DNA of 64,000 bases. Origin: CAYWQB01 sp964460785. GTDB lineage: Bacteria > Chlamydiota > Chlamydiia > Chlamydiales > CAYWQB01. A model generated the notes under the pieces. That model ran no database searches. It saw nothing but the letters and a program-made list of their open reading frames with translations, and was not told where the DNA came from. Made by a program: the position numbers and the translations under genes. Below, piece by piece: positions 8,124-16,171 of this stretch (position 1 is the first letter of the stretch; each line of letters begins with the position of its first letter). Location of the stretch: contig CAYWQB010000001.1 in assembly GCA_964460785.1 (NCBI GenBank), positions 728,935 through 792,934 on the forward strand. The letters are read 5' to 3'.

Positions 8124-8719
8124 AACTTTTGGTACCTCTCAATCGTTTTTTGAGTAATTTTTTCTTCTTGATCTAGTCTCCCTACAATAGGAACACCGGT
8201 ATAGTCACTGATATACTTCTCGGTGGAAGGTGTTTCAGGACCATTAAAGACTAAGCCTAGCAAATGTAGATTGCGCGCACGCATTGCTTCGATCGATAGG
8301 AGTGTGTGATTAATACTCCCTAGATAATTCTTCGAGACTAAAATCCATCCAGCATCAAGGTCTTTTAAGCAATCAACCAGTAGCTCTTGTTGATTAAGTG
8401 GCACCAAAAGTCCCCCTGCCATCTCAATCACTAAACTATTCTCCGTTTGAGGAATCTGCACCTCATCAGCAGATAACTCTATCTTCTCTAAAGTGGCTGC
8501 TAAATGAGGAGAAGTGGCTGCTTGTAAGTTATATGCCTCTGGATACTGTGTTGATGCCACATGCGTACACAAGTGAGTAACCTCTACTGTATCCCTATTG
8601 CTAAAAGGGCCACAGCTTACGGGTTTCCAGTAGTCGGCCTTTAAAAGGTGAACGAGAATAGAAGAAACAACTGTCTTACCGACTTCTGTTCCTATCCCTG
8701 CAACAATCAACGTTTGCAT
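8084..8719 (-). CDS. bioD: Dethiobiotin synthetase
   Basis: BioD closes the ureido ring of dethiobiotin from diaminopelargonate, CO2 and ATP. The 211-residue protein has the P-loop GIGTEVGKTVVSS at the N-terminus, YWKPVSCGP with the conserved Lys, and IEMAGGLLVPL, corresponding to the family's E-G-A-G-G-hxxP loop. It starts 2 bases after the stop of the bioB-bioF fusion, so the two are coupled. Length is close to that of other BioD proteins. Confidence 0.93.
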   Translation of the reverse strand: MQTLIVAGIGTEVGKTVVSSILVHLLKADYWKPVSCGPFSNRDTVEVTHLCTHVASTQYPEAYNLQAATSPHLAATLEKIELSADEVQIPQTENSLVIEMAGGLLVPLNQQELLVDCLKDLDAGWILVSKNYLGSINHTLLSIEAMRARNLHLLGLVFNGPETPSTEKYISDYTGVPIVGRLDQEEKITQKTIERYQKLWREQPFWKKLLL

Positions 8720-8721
8720 CG

Positions 8722-10842
8722 CTAAGCAATCAATAAATGCTGTTCATTTTGGGATAGAAAGTTCAAAAACAGCTCAACCTCTTCCACAGTATTAAAAGCG
8801 TGAAGACAAACCCTTAAGCTCTCCTGTCCTCTCCGAACAGTCGGAGGTTTAATTGCTCGAATATCCACCTTTCTTTTTAACAGCTCCAAAGACAATAAAT
8901 CTGCCTCTTTTGCACTTGCGACAGGCAAAGACTGAATGGGCGTGTTGGTTGTACGAATCGGGAGACCTTTTTCAGCAACGCCAGATTTAAAAGCAGCAAG
9001 AATGGATTGCAGATTTGCCCTTTCAACGTTTGAGTTTCTTAGATGCTCATAGACTTTCATAATTGAAACGTAGCTACGCAATGGAAAAGCTGTTGTATAG
9101 ATAAAGGGTTTAGAGAAGTTCACTAAAAACTCTTTCAAAGTTTGGCTACCTACAACTGCAGCTCCATGTATCCCTAAAGCTTTTCCAAAAGTATGTATAC
9201 GTGCAAACACTCGATCTTCAAGCCCAAGGCTTGCTACAAGGCCTTCTCCTTTAGCTCCTAGCACTCCTGTACTGTGTGCTTCATCGACAATTAAATAAGC
9301 TGCGTATTTTTCAATGATCTGTGTAATCTCTACAAGAGGAGCAAGATCACCACTCATAGAGTATAAGGCTTCCACACACACAAACACGCGCTTGCTCGAT
9401 TTTTTTGCTTTCTTGATTTGCATCTCTAAATGATCTAGATCATTGTGTTTAAAGAGAAATGCCTTCGATCCACTCAAGCTTACCCCTTCCCATGTTGAGG
9501 CATGTACCTGAGCATCTATAACGATGGCATCCTCTTTACTTGAGATACAAGAAAGCAAGCCAATATTTGCGACATAACCTGAACTATAGATCAAGCTAGC
9601 AGGGGCTTTATGAAAGCTTGCGACTTCCTCTTCAACATACTCTGCGTAGGCGCTATTTCCTGTAAGGAGTCGTGAACCTGTAGCTCCCACATAGGGACGA
9701 ATCCCTGGTTCTTGAATGAGGGAGGCATACTCCTGATCAATACTCTGATTTAATTCATGAGAGCGTGCAAGACCTAAATAGTCATTGGAAGTTAGATCAA
9801 TCAGATCCGGTTCTATGTGTCTTAAGCTTCTTTTTAAACCTTGCTCTTCTCGCTTTTGCAAAGCTTTTTTCATGAATTGTTCATCCATAGAAGAAGAGGC
9901 TTTTCGAGGTTCAAGCTGCAGAGCTTGAAGGAGTTCTTCATCTTCATCTATCTTTTTATTCGGAGCTGTTAACAGCTTTTCCCCAACAAAAATCGAGTTT
10001 GCTCCAGCCAAAAAACAGAGAGCTTGCTCTGTCTGTGACATTTTTTCTCTTCCTGCTGCGATACGTAATATGGAAGCAGGCATAGCAATGCGACAAATCG
10101 CAATCATCCGGATAAGTTCCCATATGGTTGCTATTGGTTGCTTTTCTAATGGTGTTCCAGGAATGGCGATTAATCGGTTAATTGGTACGGATTCTGGATG
10201 AGGCGCAAAAGAGGAAAGGGTTTGAATAAGCCGCAAGCGGTCCTCTTTTGACTCTCCAAGGCCAATAATCCCTCCACAGCAGACGGTGAGATTTGCAGAA
10301 CGCACGGCTCCCAATGTTTTCAACCGATCGGTATAGCTCCGTGTCGAAATCACCTTGTCATAATACCGATCTGATGTATCAAGGTTATGATTATACGCAT
10401 ATAACCCTGCTTCTTTTAACTTCTTGGCCTGCTCATCCGTCAGCATACCAAGTGTACAGCATGCCTCAAGCCCTTCACGACTAATCATCCGAATCATTTC
10501 AAGAATCGTTTCAAACTGCTTGCTATCTCTAGCTTTTCGCCATGCAGCTCCAAGACATATTCTGGAAGCCCCTTTTGCTTTTGCTTCTACAATACGCTGA
10601 GAAACTTCCTCTATAGTCATCATTGGAGAGGGCTTGACAGATGTTTGATACCTCGAAGATTGGGCGCAATACTTACAATCTTCGCTACACCCCCCAGTCT
10701 TCACCGAAACGAGGTGACAAAGTTGGATCTCTTTTGAATTATGATAAGCTCTATGAACAGATGCTGATTGAAAGACAAGTTCCAAAAGAGGCATTTCATA
10801 TAGAGCTTCAAGTTCACTCATTGCCCAATCATTTCTAAGCAT
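8722..10842 (-). CDS. BioB-BioF fusion: biotin synthase plus 8-amino-7-oxononanoate synthase
   Basis: A single 706-residue frame joins two biotin enzymes. Residues 1-~318 are BioB, the radical-SAM enzyme inserting sulfur into dethiobiotin: Cys52, Cys56 and Cys59 (GGCSEDCKYCAQ) bind the [4Fe-4S] cluster, and YNHNLDTS, CCGGIIGLGE and the late Arg-containing LRIAAGRE are present. Residues 319-706 are BioF, the PLP enzyme making 7-keto-8-aminopelargonate from pimeloyl-thioester and alanine: NDYLGLA, GSRLLTGN, IVDEAHSTGVLG and Lys554 in HTFGKALG. Met319 stands exactly at the junction. AAGGAGG lies 4 bases before the ATG at 10842. Both halves keep their catalytic residues, so the first and last operon steps sit on one chain. 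Confidence 0.95.
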   Translation of the reverse strand: MLRNDWAMSELEALYEMPLLELVFQSASVHRAYHNSKEIQLCHLVSVKTGGCSEDCKYCAQSSRYQTSVKPSPMMTIEEVSQRIVEAKAKGASRICLGAAWRKARDSKQFETILEMIRMISREGLEACCTLGMLTDEQAKKLKEAGLYAYNHNLDTSDRYYDKVISTRSYTDRLKTLGAVRSANLTVCCGGIIGLGESKEDRLRLIQTLSSFAPHPESVPINRLIAIPGTPLEKQPIATIWELIRMIAICRIAMPASILRIAAGREKMSQTEQALCFLAGANSIFVGEKLLTAPNKKIDEDEELLQALQLEPRKASSSMDEQFMKKALQKREEQGLKRSLRHIEPDLIDLTSNDYLGLARSHELNQSIDQEYASLIQEPGIRPYVGATGSRLLTGNSAYAEYVEEEVASFHKAPASLIYSSGYVANIGLLSCISSKEDAIVIDAQVHASTWEGVSLSGSKAFLFKHNDLDHLEMQIKKAKKSSKRVFVCVEALYSMSGDLAPLVEITQIIEKYAAYLIVDEAHSTGVLGAKGEGLVASLGLEDRVFARIHTFGKALGIHGAAVVGSQTLKEFLVNFSKPFIYTTAFPLRSYVSIMKVYEHLRNSNVERANLQSILAAFKSGVAEKGLPIRTTNTPIQSLPVASAKEADLLSLELLKRKVDIRAIKPPTVRRGQESLRVCLHAFNTVEEVELFLNFLSQNEQHLLIA

Positions 10843-10888
10843 AAGACCTCCTTCTAAGCTAGGTCTTTACAGAGCTGTAAGATGACTC

Positions 10889-11494
10889 TTATACCTTCAG
10901 TAAGCGCTTCTCCATCGCTTCACTAGACTGCATAAGGTCTCTCATTGGCAGGTCTGTAGGGTATTGTGTTTTTAAGTAATACTTCATGGCATCATGGATC
11001 CACTCCGGGCCCTTAATCTCTTTTTGAGACAGCCCTTTTTTCCAATCTAAAAGCCACATTGCTCCCTCTGCGGGAGAGCTGACCATCACATCACTCAGTC
11101 CTTGAATAAATGGATGGATCCACTCATCGACTTCTTTATTTAAAACAATTGCAGATGAGCGGTGATAGTGCGTGTCTAAAGGGGAGAGTGTGATCACAGG
11201 GATGCGGTTCATTTTTGCCCACATCATTTCTGAGCCAACTCCAAGCCCTCTGCGATCTCGAGCATCAACAAAGACAGCATCAGCAGAGAAAACTTGCAGC
11301 ATATCACGCCCAAAGACGGAGTGCTGATCGGATAGATCATCGGAACGAATAGCTGGATTTAGTAGGTGGATAGTATGGGGAAAGAAAGCTTGCTCGATCT
11401 GTTCTAAATCTTCAGGAGACCAGTAACTTTCATCTGAAGGCTCATGGGTTTTTTGGATTTTCCCCGCTAAATAGATAGCCGTTTCGTACTGCAT
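10889..11494 (-). CDS. Nucleoside 2-deoxyribosyltransferase-like protein
   Basis: A 201-residue protein of the nucleoside 2-deoxyribosyltransferase fold. It begins with the typical YLAGKI strand, has LNPAIR, a central FSADAVFVDARDRRGLGVGSE motif matching the family's D...D and G(T/V)..E catalytic region, and RIPVITLSP. The start is set at ATG 11494, with GGAGG 5 bases before it inside a perfect hairpin. It lies upstream of the bio genes on the same strand, 46 bases from bioB, so co-transcription is possible. Whether it exchanges bases on nucleosides or cleaves nucleotides is unknown. Confidence 0.75.
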   Translation of the reverse strand: MQYETAIYLAGKIQKTHEPSDESYWSPEDLEQIEQAFFPHTIHLLNPAIRSDDLSDQHSVFGRDMLQVFSADAVFVDARDRRGLGVGSEMMWAKMNRIPVITLSPLDTHYHRSSAIVLNKEVDEWIHPFIQGLSDVMVSSPAEGAMWLLDWKKGLSQKEIKGPEWIHDAMKYYLKTQYPTDLPMRDLMQSSEAMEKRLLKV

Positions 11495-11499
11495 AGCAT

Positions 11500-11520
11500 C
11501 CTCCAATCATCAATTGGAGG
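11500..11520 (-). promoter_or_regulatory. Perfect hairpin covering the ribosome-binding site of the deoxyribosyltransferase-like gene
   Basis: On the minus strand, CCTCCAAT, a 5-base loop TGATG, and ATTGGAGG form a perfect 8-bp stem. The 3' arm contains the GGAGG ribosome site, 5 bases before the ATG at 11494. If folded, the mRNA would hide its own ribosome site. A role in translational control is inference. Confidence 0.5.
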
Positions 11521-11582
11521 AGGAAGATAGTCGAGAAAGAGAGCTTATTGCAAGAACAAACCTACTGCTATAAGACCTCTAT

Positions 11583-12293
11583 CTAGCTGATTTTTTGATT
11601 TTTATGCTGATCAAGCAAGTCTCTTAGAGCCCTTTCAAGATTTTCATTCGTCCCTTGCAAAGCTTTAAGAAGCTTCTCTCCCCAACTATAGTATGCATCT
11701 ACTTTTTCCGTTGACCAGCTAGGAGGAGGAGTCTCTAAATCACGCACATTGTATAGGCGATCCGCCAGCTTAACAAGCTTTGCCTCATGAGACATATGGG
11801 GAGCATGCTCTACTTGTCTTAGCTTATTTTCTTCCCCAGAAAGAGAGGGATCATTTGTCACCTCTTGGACTATAGATAGTACAGAGGCTCCAAAAAAATC
11901 GCAGACCTCCCCTTCTGTTGCATCTGTATCCTCAAGAGTATCATGCAAAAGAGCTGCAGCCAATACAGAGACTTTATCTACTTGTCCAGTACTCCAAAGC
12001 AGGTCTGCTACACCAATTGGATGGATGATATAAGGAGTTTTTTCTGCATCTTTTCTCGTCTGGCCTGCATGTTTCTGGGCTGCATAGCGAACTGCAAGAA
12101 TCAACTTCTTGATATCCCATGCTTGGTTTTGATTCTTTGCATACTCACACCACTGAGCCACCAGTTGGTCATATGCCTTAAGAATTTTAGGATGGGACCC
12201 ACTATATCTCTCTAACTCTTCACGAGCTTCATTTAGCTCTACACACAAAGATGCATCCAAGATACAAGGGATTTTTTCACTAATTGCAGTCAT
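11583..12293 (-). CDS. HD-domain hydrolase, MESH1/SpoT-hydrolase-like
   Basis: A 236-residue protein with the HD phosphohydrolase fold of the (p)ppGpp hydrolase family. Motifs are seen in order: AAQKHAGQTRKD...YIIHPIGVA, the metal-binding ALLHDTLEDTDAT, and KLVKLADRLYNVRDL. There is no synthetase or TGS domain, so it is a small alarmone-hydrolase or MESH1-type enzyme, which removes pyrophosphate from ppGpp or phosphate from NADPH. About 75 extra N-terminal residues are helical and unassigned. Start at ATG 12293 (GAGAGGA about 6 bases upstream). It lies 88 bases before the deoxyribosyltransferase-like gene; both would handle nucleotides. I know of no RelA in Chlamydia, which makes its substrate a question. 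Confidence 0.83.
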   Translation of the reverse strand: MTAISEKIPCILDASLCVELNEAREELERYSGSHPKILKAYDQLVAQWCEYAKNQNQAWDIKKLILAVRYAAQKHAGQTRKDAEKTPYIIHPIGVADLLWSTGQVDKVSVLAAALLHDTLEDTDATEGEVCDFFGASVLSIVQEVTNDPSLSGEENKLRQVEHAPHMSHEAKLVKLADRLYNVRDLETPPPSWSTEKVDAYYSWGEKLLKALQGTNENLERALRDLLDQHKNQKIS

Positions 12294-12366
12294 TGCATGT
12301 CCTCTCAAAAGATCAAGGTCATCAATCCTATCATAAAGAATAAATCAAGAAAACAACAATCAAAAA

Positions 12367-14394
12367 TTAATGAGAGATCTTCCCCTTTGCTCTTTCAATC
12401 ACACTACTTTCTGCAGGGTGATACTCCCCATTCAAGTGCTGGGATAAAAAGGCCTCAGCTTGATTTAGGTACATAATCTTATTTGCAAAATTCGCGAACC
12501 GATGCCCCTCATTCGAAAACAAAAGATAGGTCACATCCTTTTTATGAGCCTTCATACTCTCAAAAATTTGCTGGGATTCACTCTCTACAACAACATGGTC
12601 ATTTTGCCCATGCACCAAAAGTAGTGGAGCTTGGATTTGATCAACGAAAAACAAAGGAGAGCTTGCTACTAAAGCTTTTGCCCCCTCTTCATCTGTGGGG
12701 TCTCCTCCCATGCTTTTAATAAAAGCCTGTTTAGTAAAAAGCATCACACGATCAGATAAGGAAGACTCTGTCCACTCCCAAAACTCAGGCACACTATTAA
12801 GTACCGACTTTAAATTAGATGGCGCACATATGGCTACACCGCAAGTAAAATAATCCGGAGTGAATGCCAATGCAGCTAGGGTCTCATAGCCTCCATAGCT
12901 ACCACCGAAAATAGCCAGCTTTCCTCTATCTGTGAGCCCTTGTTCAATACATGCTTCGACTGCATCAATCACATCAAGGTGAGCTTTTTTTCCCCACTCG
13001 CCATTACCCGCATTGACAAACTCCTTCCCAAACCCTGCAGACAGTCGGAAGTTAACACTAAGAGCAATGTAACCACAACTTGCAAGCCATTGATGATCTG
13101 CATCAAATACAAATCGATTGCGTGCTTTGAAGGGCCCTCCATGAGGAGTCACAACAAGAGGAAGGGGAGAGTCAAGAACCCCTCCCTTATCATAAGCTTT
13201 TGGCAGCGTGTAGTAGCAAACAAGCTCCTTTCCATCTCTTGCATGGACTACAAGCTCGTACATCTTAGAATAACAATCACCAGTTGCATCCTGTGAAGAG
13301 AAAAGTTGCTTTAGTGTGGAATGTTCTCTGTCATATAACCAAAAGCACGTTCCTTTATCAGGGATGCTATTTGATACAATCCAATAGCTCCCACACTGCG
13401 TTTGACTCACCAAGCTAAAGTTATGCCCAATCTTCTGTACAAGGAAGTAAAGGTCTTTTTCAGCGACAGGCTCTAAACTATGCCACTTTTTCTGCGTATG
13501 ATAAGTGGCATATGCTTTAGGGCTCTGATCATAAAAGAGCACATCGTCCACATCACATGCCTCTTCCCCGCCCAGAACCACCTCTTGGAAAGGAAAGGTT
13601 GTACTTTTTTCTGTTAACTGACTTGTATTAGAATAACGACTGTCTAAAAAGTAAACTGTTTGCTTGCTCGCATTATATGAAAGAAGCTCCACCTGAAAAG
13701 ACTCTTCAGCAGTAAAAGTAAGAAAGAGCTGGTCATCTTTTAAGAAGACAGACCAAGACCCATCAGGGTTCACTTTCACTTTTAGGATTAACTCTAGATC
13801 ATCACTAAAAAGAAACTTGGCATATGAATCATTTTCAAGAATCAAAGAGAGCTGCCCCGAATCAAGGTCTAACTTGTACAGATCATGAAAATGAGGATTT
13901 CTATTATTTAATCCAATAATCGCTTGGTTTTGCTTAGGACTTAGGTGAATAAGTTTCACCGTTGACTCTGGAAACTTTTGCGTGTAGGCGTACTGTTCTT
14001 TCGATGCAATATCAAAACCATGTAAGTGGAGCCTACCCGTTCCCTCCTCATCTTTAACAAGCACAACCTTCTTACTATCTGCAGACCAATAAAACTGTAT
14101 AATTTCCGGGCTTTCAAAAAAGCTGACCTGCTCTTCAGCAGTAGGCTCTCCTTCCGCAGAGAGTATAAAAAGGTTTGCTATACCTAAATGATCAGCCCCA
14201 ACTTTTGCGATCTTTGTTCCATCAGGGCTAATTTTTGCTGAAATAATGTTTGGGGTCGCATAAAGAGCCTCTTTCGTAACTTTACGATCAGCAACTAAGG
14301 TATCTGCAAACATATTGATATCCCCATATAAAAGTGCAATCAGGCAAGCAATGTATCTTGCTATTGATTTGATAGAAAGGCCAACCAAGCTCAT
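12367..14394 (-). CDS. S9 family (prolyl oligopeptidase-type) serine peptidase, exported
   Basis: A 675-residue S9 peptidase. The N-terminal ~30 residues (two basic residues, then ARYIACLIALLYG) look like a signal sequence. Residues ~40-380 form the beta-propeller with WD40-like repeats (ISPDGTKIAKVGAD, LSPKQNQAIIGLN). The C-terminal hydrolase domain has TPHGGP, the nucleophile in FGGSYGGYE, the Asp in VHGQNDHVV and the His in NEGHRFA, so the triad is intact. It would cut short peptides, possibly in the periplasm. It sits 73 bases upstream of the HD gene on the same strand. A decayed methyltransferase lies divergently behind its start. Confidence 0.92.
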   Translation of the reverse strand: MSLVGLSIKSIARYIACLIALLYGDINMFADTLVADRKVTKEALYATPNIISAKISPDGTKIAKVGADHLGIANLFILSAEGEPTAEEQVSFFESPEIIQFYWSADSKKVVLVKDEEGTGRLHLHGFDIASKEQYAYTQKFPESTVKLIHLSPKQNQAIIGLNNRNPHFHDLYKLDLDSGQLSLILENDSYAKFLFSDDLELILKVKVNPDGSWSVFLKDDQLFLTFTAEESFQVELLSYNASKQTVYFLDSRYSNTSQLTEKSTTFPFQEVVLGGEEACDVDDVLFYDQSPKAYATYHTQKKWHSLEPVAEKDLYFLVQKIGHNFSLVSQTQCGSYWIVSNSIPDKGTCFWLYDREHSTLKQLFSSQDATGDCYSKMYELVVHARDGKELVCYYTLPKAYDKGGVLDSPLPLVVTPHGGPFKARNRFVFDADHQWLASCGYIALSVNFRLSAGFGKEFVNAGNGEWGKKAHLDVIDAVEACIEQGLTDRGKLAIFGGSYGGYETLAALAFTPDYFTCGVAICAPSNLKSVLNSVPEFWEWTESSLSDRVMLFTKQAFIKSMGGDPTDEEGAKALVASSPLFFVDQIQAPLLLVHGQNDHVVVESESQQIFESMKAHKKDVTYLLFSNEGHRFANFANKIMYLNQAEAFLSQHLNGEYHPAESSVIERAKGKISH

Positions 14395-14463
14395 ATAATC
14401 TAAAAATCCTCTACAAAAGTATCTAATTTTTAATAGATTACAAAAAATCCGTCACCCTTTTTA

Positions 14464-14888
14464 TCGATTTATGATTTGAAAAAATCTCTTCTTCGCAAAG
14501 AAGCTATTTTACATATACCCCATGAGCACACGCCAAGCTATTTTCGAGAAATCTTTCGTGTTCTTAGAAGCTCGTAATTTTGGATTGGCAACATAGCAAG
14601 CCAGATTATAGTGATGGTGTCCGTGCGATGATGGAAATGGATGGGGACCCCTTTCACCTAAATACGCCAGAAGAATATCATCAGACTGTCGTACAGGCAG
14701 GATTTTCCCACATAACTATCAGGGACTTAACTGGCACGCTAGCAGAGCAGACTCTTCAAGACCTCTCAACTATCGAACCTCATCAGAGCCAAATAGTTGG
14801 CAAGTTTGGCCAAGAAATATATGACTATGCCTGTAATAGCTGGCTTTCAAAGATCGAGAGCTACTTGTGGGACTTATCAAAGGAATAA
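14464..14888 (+). pseudogene. Remnant of a SAM-dependent methyltransferase, truncated and frameshifted
   Basis: One frame from about 14464 reads EAILHIPHEHTPSYFREIFR-VLRSS and then stops at 14575; this is the post-motif II region of class I methyltransferases (a residue pattern like 'EAI.HI......F.EI.RVL.PGG'). Right after, in another frame from 14580, LDWQHSKPDYSDG, LNTPEEYHQTVVQAGFSHI and a helical tail follow to the stop at 14888; this is the usual C-terminal part, like phosphoethanolamine methyltransferases. So at least one frameshift separates the halves, and the SAM-binding N-terminal part (motif I) is missing. No start codon or ribosome site is seen. A decayed gene is the best reading. 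Confidence 0.7.
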
Positions 14889-14965
14889 AAAAATAGATAA
14901 AGAAGATCTCTGACTCTAAGAAATAGAGCGAGGTTGGTACGTTTACCAACCTGATCTCTATTATT

Positions 14966-15049
14966 TGCTCGGAACAGGACTTGAACCTGCACGGGCTAAA
15001 AGCCCAAGGGATTTTAAGTCCCTTGTGTCTACCATTCCACCATCCGAGC
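14966..15049 (-). tRNA. tRNA-Leu (anticodon UAA)
   Basis: Read on the minus strand: acceptor arm GCTCGGA pairs perfectly with TCCGAGC; D-arm with TGGTAGACAC; anticodon loop CTTAAAA gives UAA; a long variable arm (GGGCTTTTAGCCC) as in class II tRNAs; T-arm GGTTCAAGTCC. Discriminator base A; CCA is not encoded. It reads UUA (and UUG) codons. Its first base directly follows the stop codon of the upstream 373-residue gene, so it is probably cut from a common transcript. Confidence 0.96.
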
Positions 15050-16171
15050 TTAGTCACGCAAAGTAAGCGGAAGAAGCATAGATTCTACGCGCTTACGAAT
15101 TTCCGATAAAGGAAGAAATAAGTTTTTCTGCAGCAAATTTGTCAATTGCTTGAGCTGTTGCTCTCGCTCTTCTCCTTCAGACACCAAATAAAGCATGCAA
15201 TGCAAGGTTGGATGCCCTGGGCAAAGAGCTATAGCCTTCTTCAAAAGGCTTTGTGAGGATTGAGGATTTGCTAACGCTAAGTTGGCATAATAACCTGGAT
15301 GCATACGCCAAAATCTCTCATAGCCTGTCTCTGTAGCTTCAATCCCTTGCTTTGCATCACGCAAAATTTTTTCTTCTATACTAGGCCTGAGATAGGATTT
15401 CAGCCCTTTTTTCATCATCAAGGCTGCATGGTAAGCTCCTCCAACAAACAGATGGAAAAAAGCCAGAGCTACAAATCCAGCTCCAAGCCACCAGAAAATA
15501 CTCCCATATTTTGCGGTCCATGTCGATGGCAACAGGTAGCTAACAAGAAAGCAGGCACCAAGCCAGAAGGCAAACCAAAGCAGATGGCTAATACTTTTCA
15601 TCAAAAGGTCATGAGCCTTTTTCTGCATAGAGGGCCGAGCCTCCCCTCTTTGAGCCCGACGAACACCTTCAAGAGGGCCTTCAGGAAAGCACTGCAGAAA
15701 AAACCCCTCTTCACAAAAGCTAAAAGCCGCCCCCTTAACGAGAGTCAAGGATCCAGACTCCGTCCACATCTCACAGCATTCAGAGCAGTAGTGAACAGGA
15801 GCCTGATCATCATATACAAGACAGCCACAATGGGTACACTGGATGTAAGAATTGGGAGGGCTTTTCTCTGAAAAAAAACGACGGGCACGCACTAACTGAA
15901 AGCTGCGGCGAGCAATAGGGAAGTCCTCTTCAGAAAACTCTAGCGCTACAGAACGAGTTCGCTCCCCTGCTTCCCATGAGAGGGTAAGATAGGGAGTATG
16001 CCACTCCCACCCTTGTAAAAGGTTCCAAGGCACCCTTTGGCTACCGAAAAAAATTTCTTTTTCATTCCAGCCAAAGGATGCTTTTTTTTTAGAAAAAGCT
16101 TCACACAACCGCCCCTGAAAGGAAAATGAAAAATCACTCTCCTTAAACAGATGAGAAAGTGATAAGCCCAC
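15050..16171 (-). CDS. Hypothetical membrane protein with zinc ribbon
   Basis: A 373-residue protein I do not recognise. Residues ~110-140 hold a four-cysteine zinc-ribbon-like motif (CTHCGCLVYD...YCSECCEMW). Two membrane segments follow around residues 195-245 (LLWFAFWLGACFLVSYLLP and WLGAGFVALAFFHLFVGG). The C-terminal third (PGYYANLALANPQ, LLKKAIALCPGHPTLHCMLY) resembles a TPR-like helical repeat. Start is a GTG at 16171 that shares its first base with the upstream stop codon (TAGTG), with AAAGGTG before it, so it is translationally coupled to the 247-residue gene. The tRNA-Leu gene follows with no spacing. Confidence 0.65.
   Translation of the reverse strand: MGLSLSHLFKESDFSFSFQGRLCEAFSKKKASFGWNEKEIFFGSQRVPWNLLQGWEWHTPYLTLSWEAGERTRSVALEFSEEDFPIARRSFQLVRARRFFSEKSPPNSYIQCTHCGCLVYDDQAPVHYCSECCEMWTESGSLTLVKGAAFSFCEEGFFLQCFPEGPLEGVRRAQRGEARPSMQKKAHDLLMKSISHLLWFAFWLGACFLVSYLLPSTWTAKYGSIFWWLGAGFVALAFFHLFVGGAYHAALMMKKGLKSYLRPSIEEKILRDAKQGIEATETGYERFWRMHPGYYANLALANPQSSQSLLKKAIALCPGHPTLHCMLYLVSEGEEREQQLKQLTNLLQKNLFLPLSEIRKRVESMLLPLTLRD

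Noticed and set aside
5349..10842. bioC hidden among the operon genes
   Set aside because: Neither the diiron protein nor the hydrolase shows SAM-methyltransferase motifs; the methyltransferase remnant near 14.5 kb is of another type, on the other strand and broken.
14770..15057. Minus-strand open frame of 95 codons with GWWNGRHKGLKIPW-like sequence
   Set aside because: It is a translation of the tRNA-Leu gene and the methyltransferase remnant; this is a known false gene type over tRNAs.
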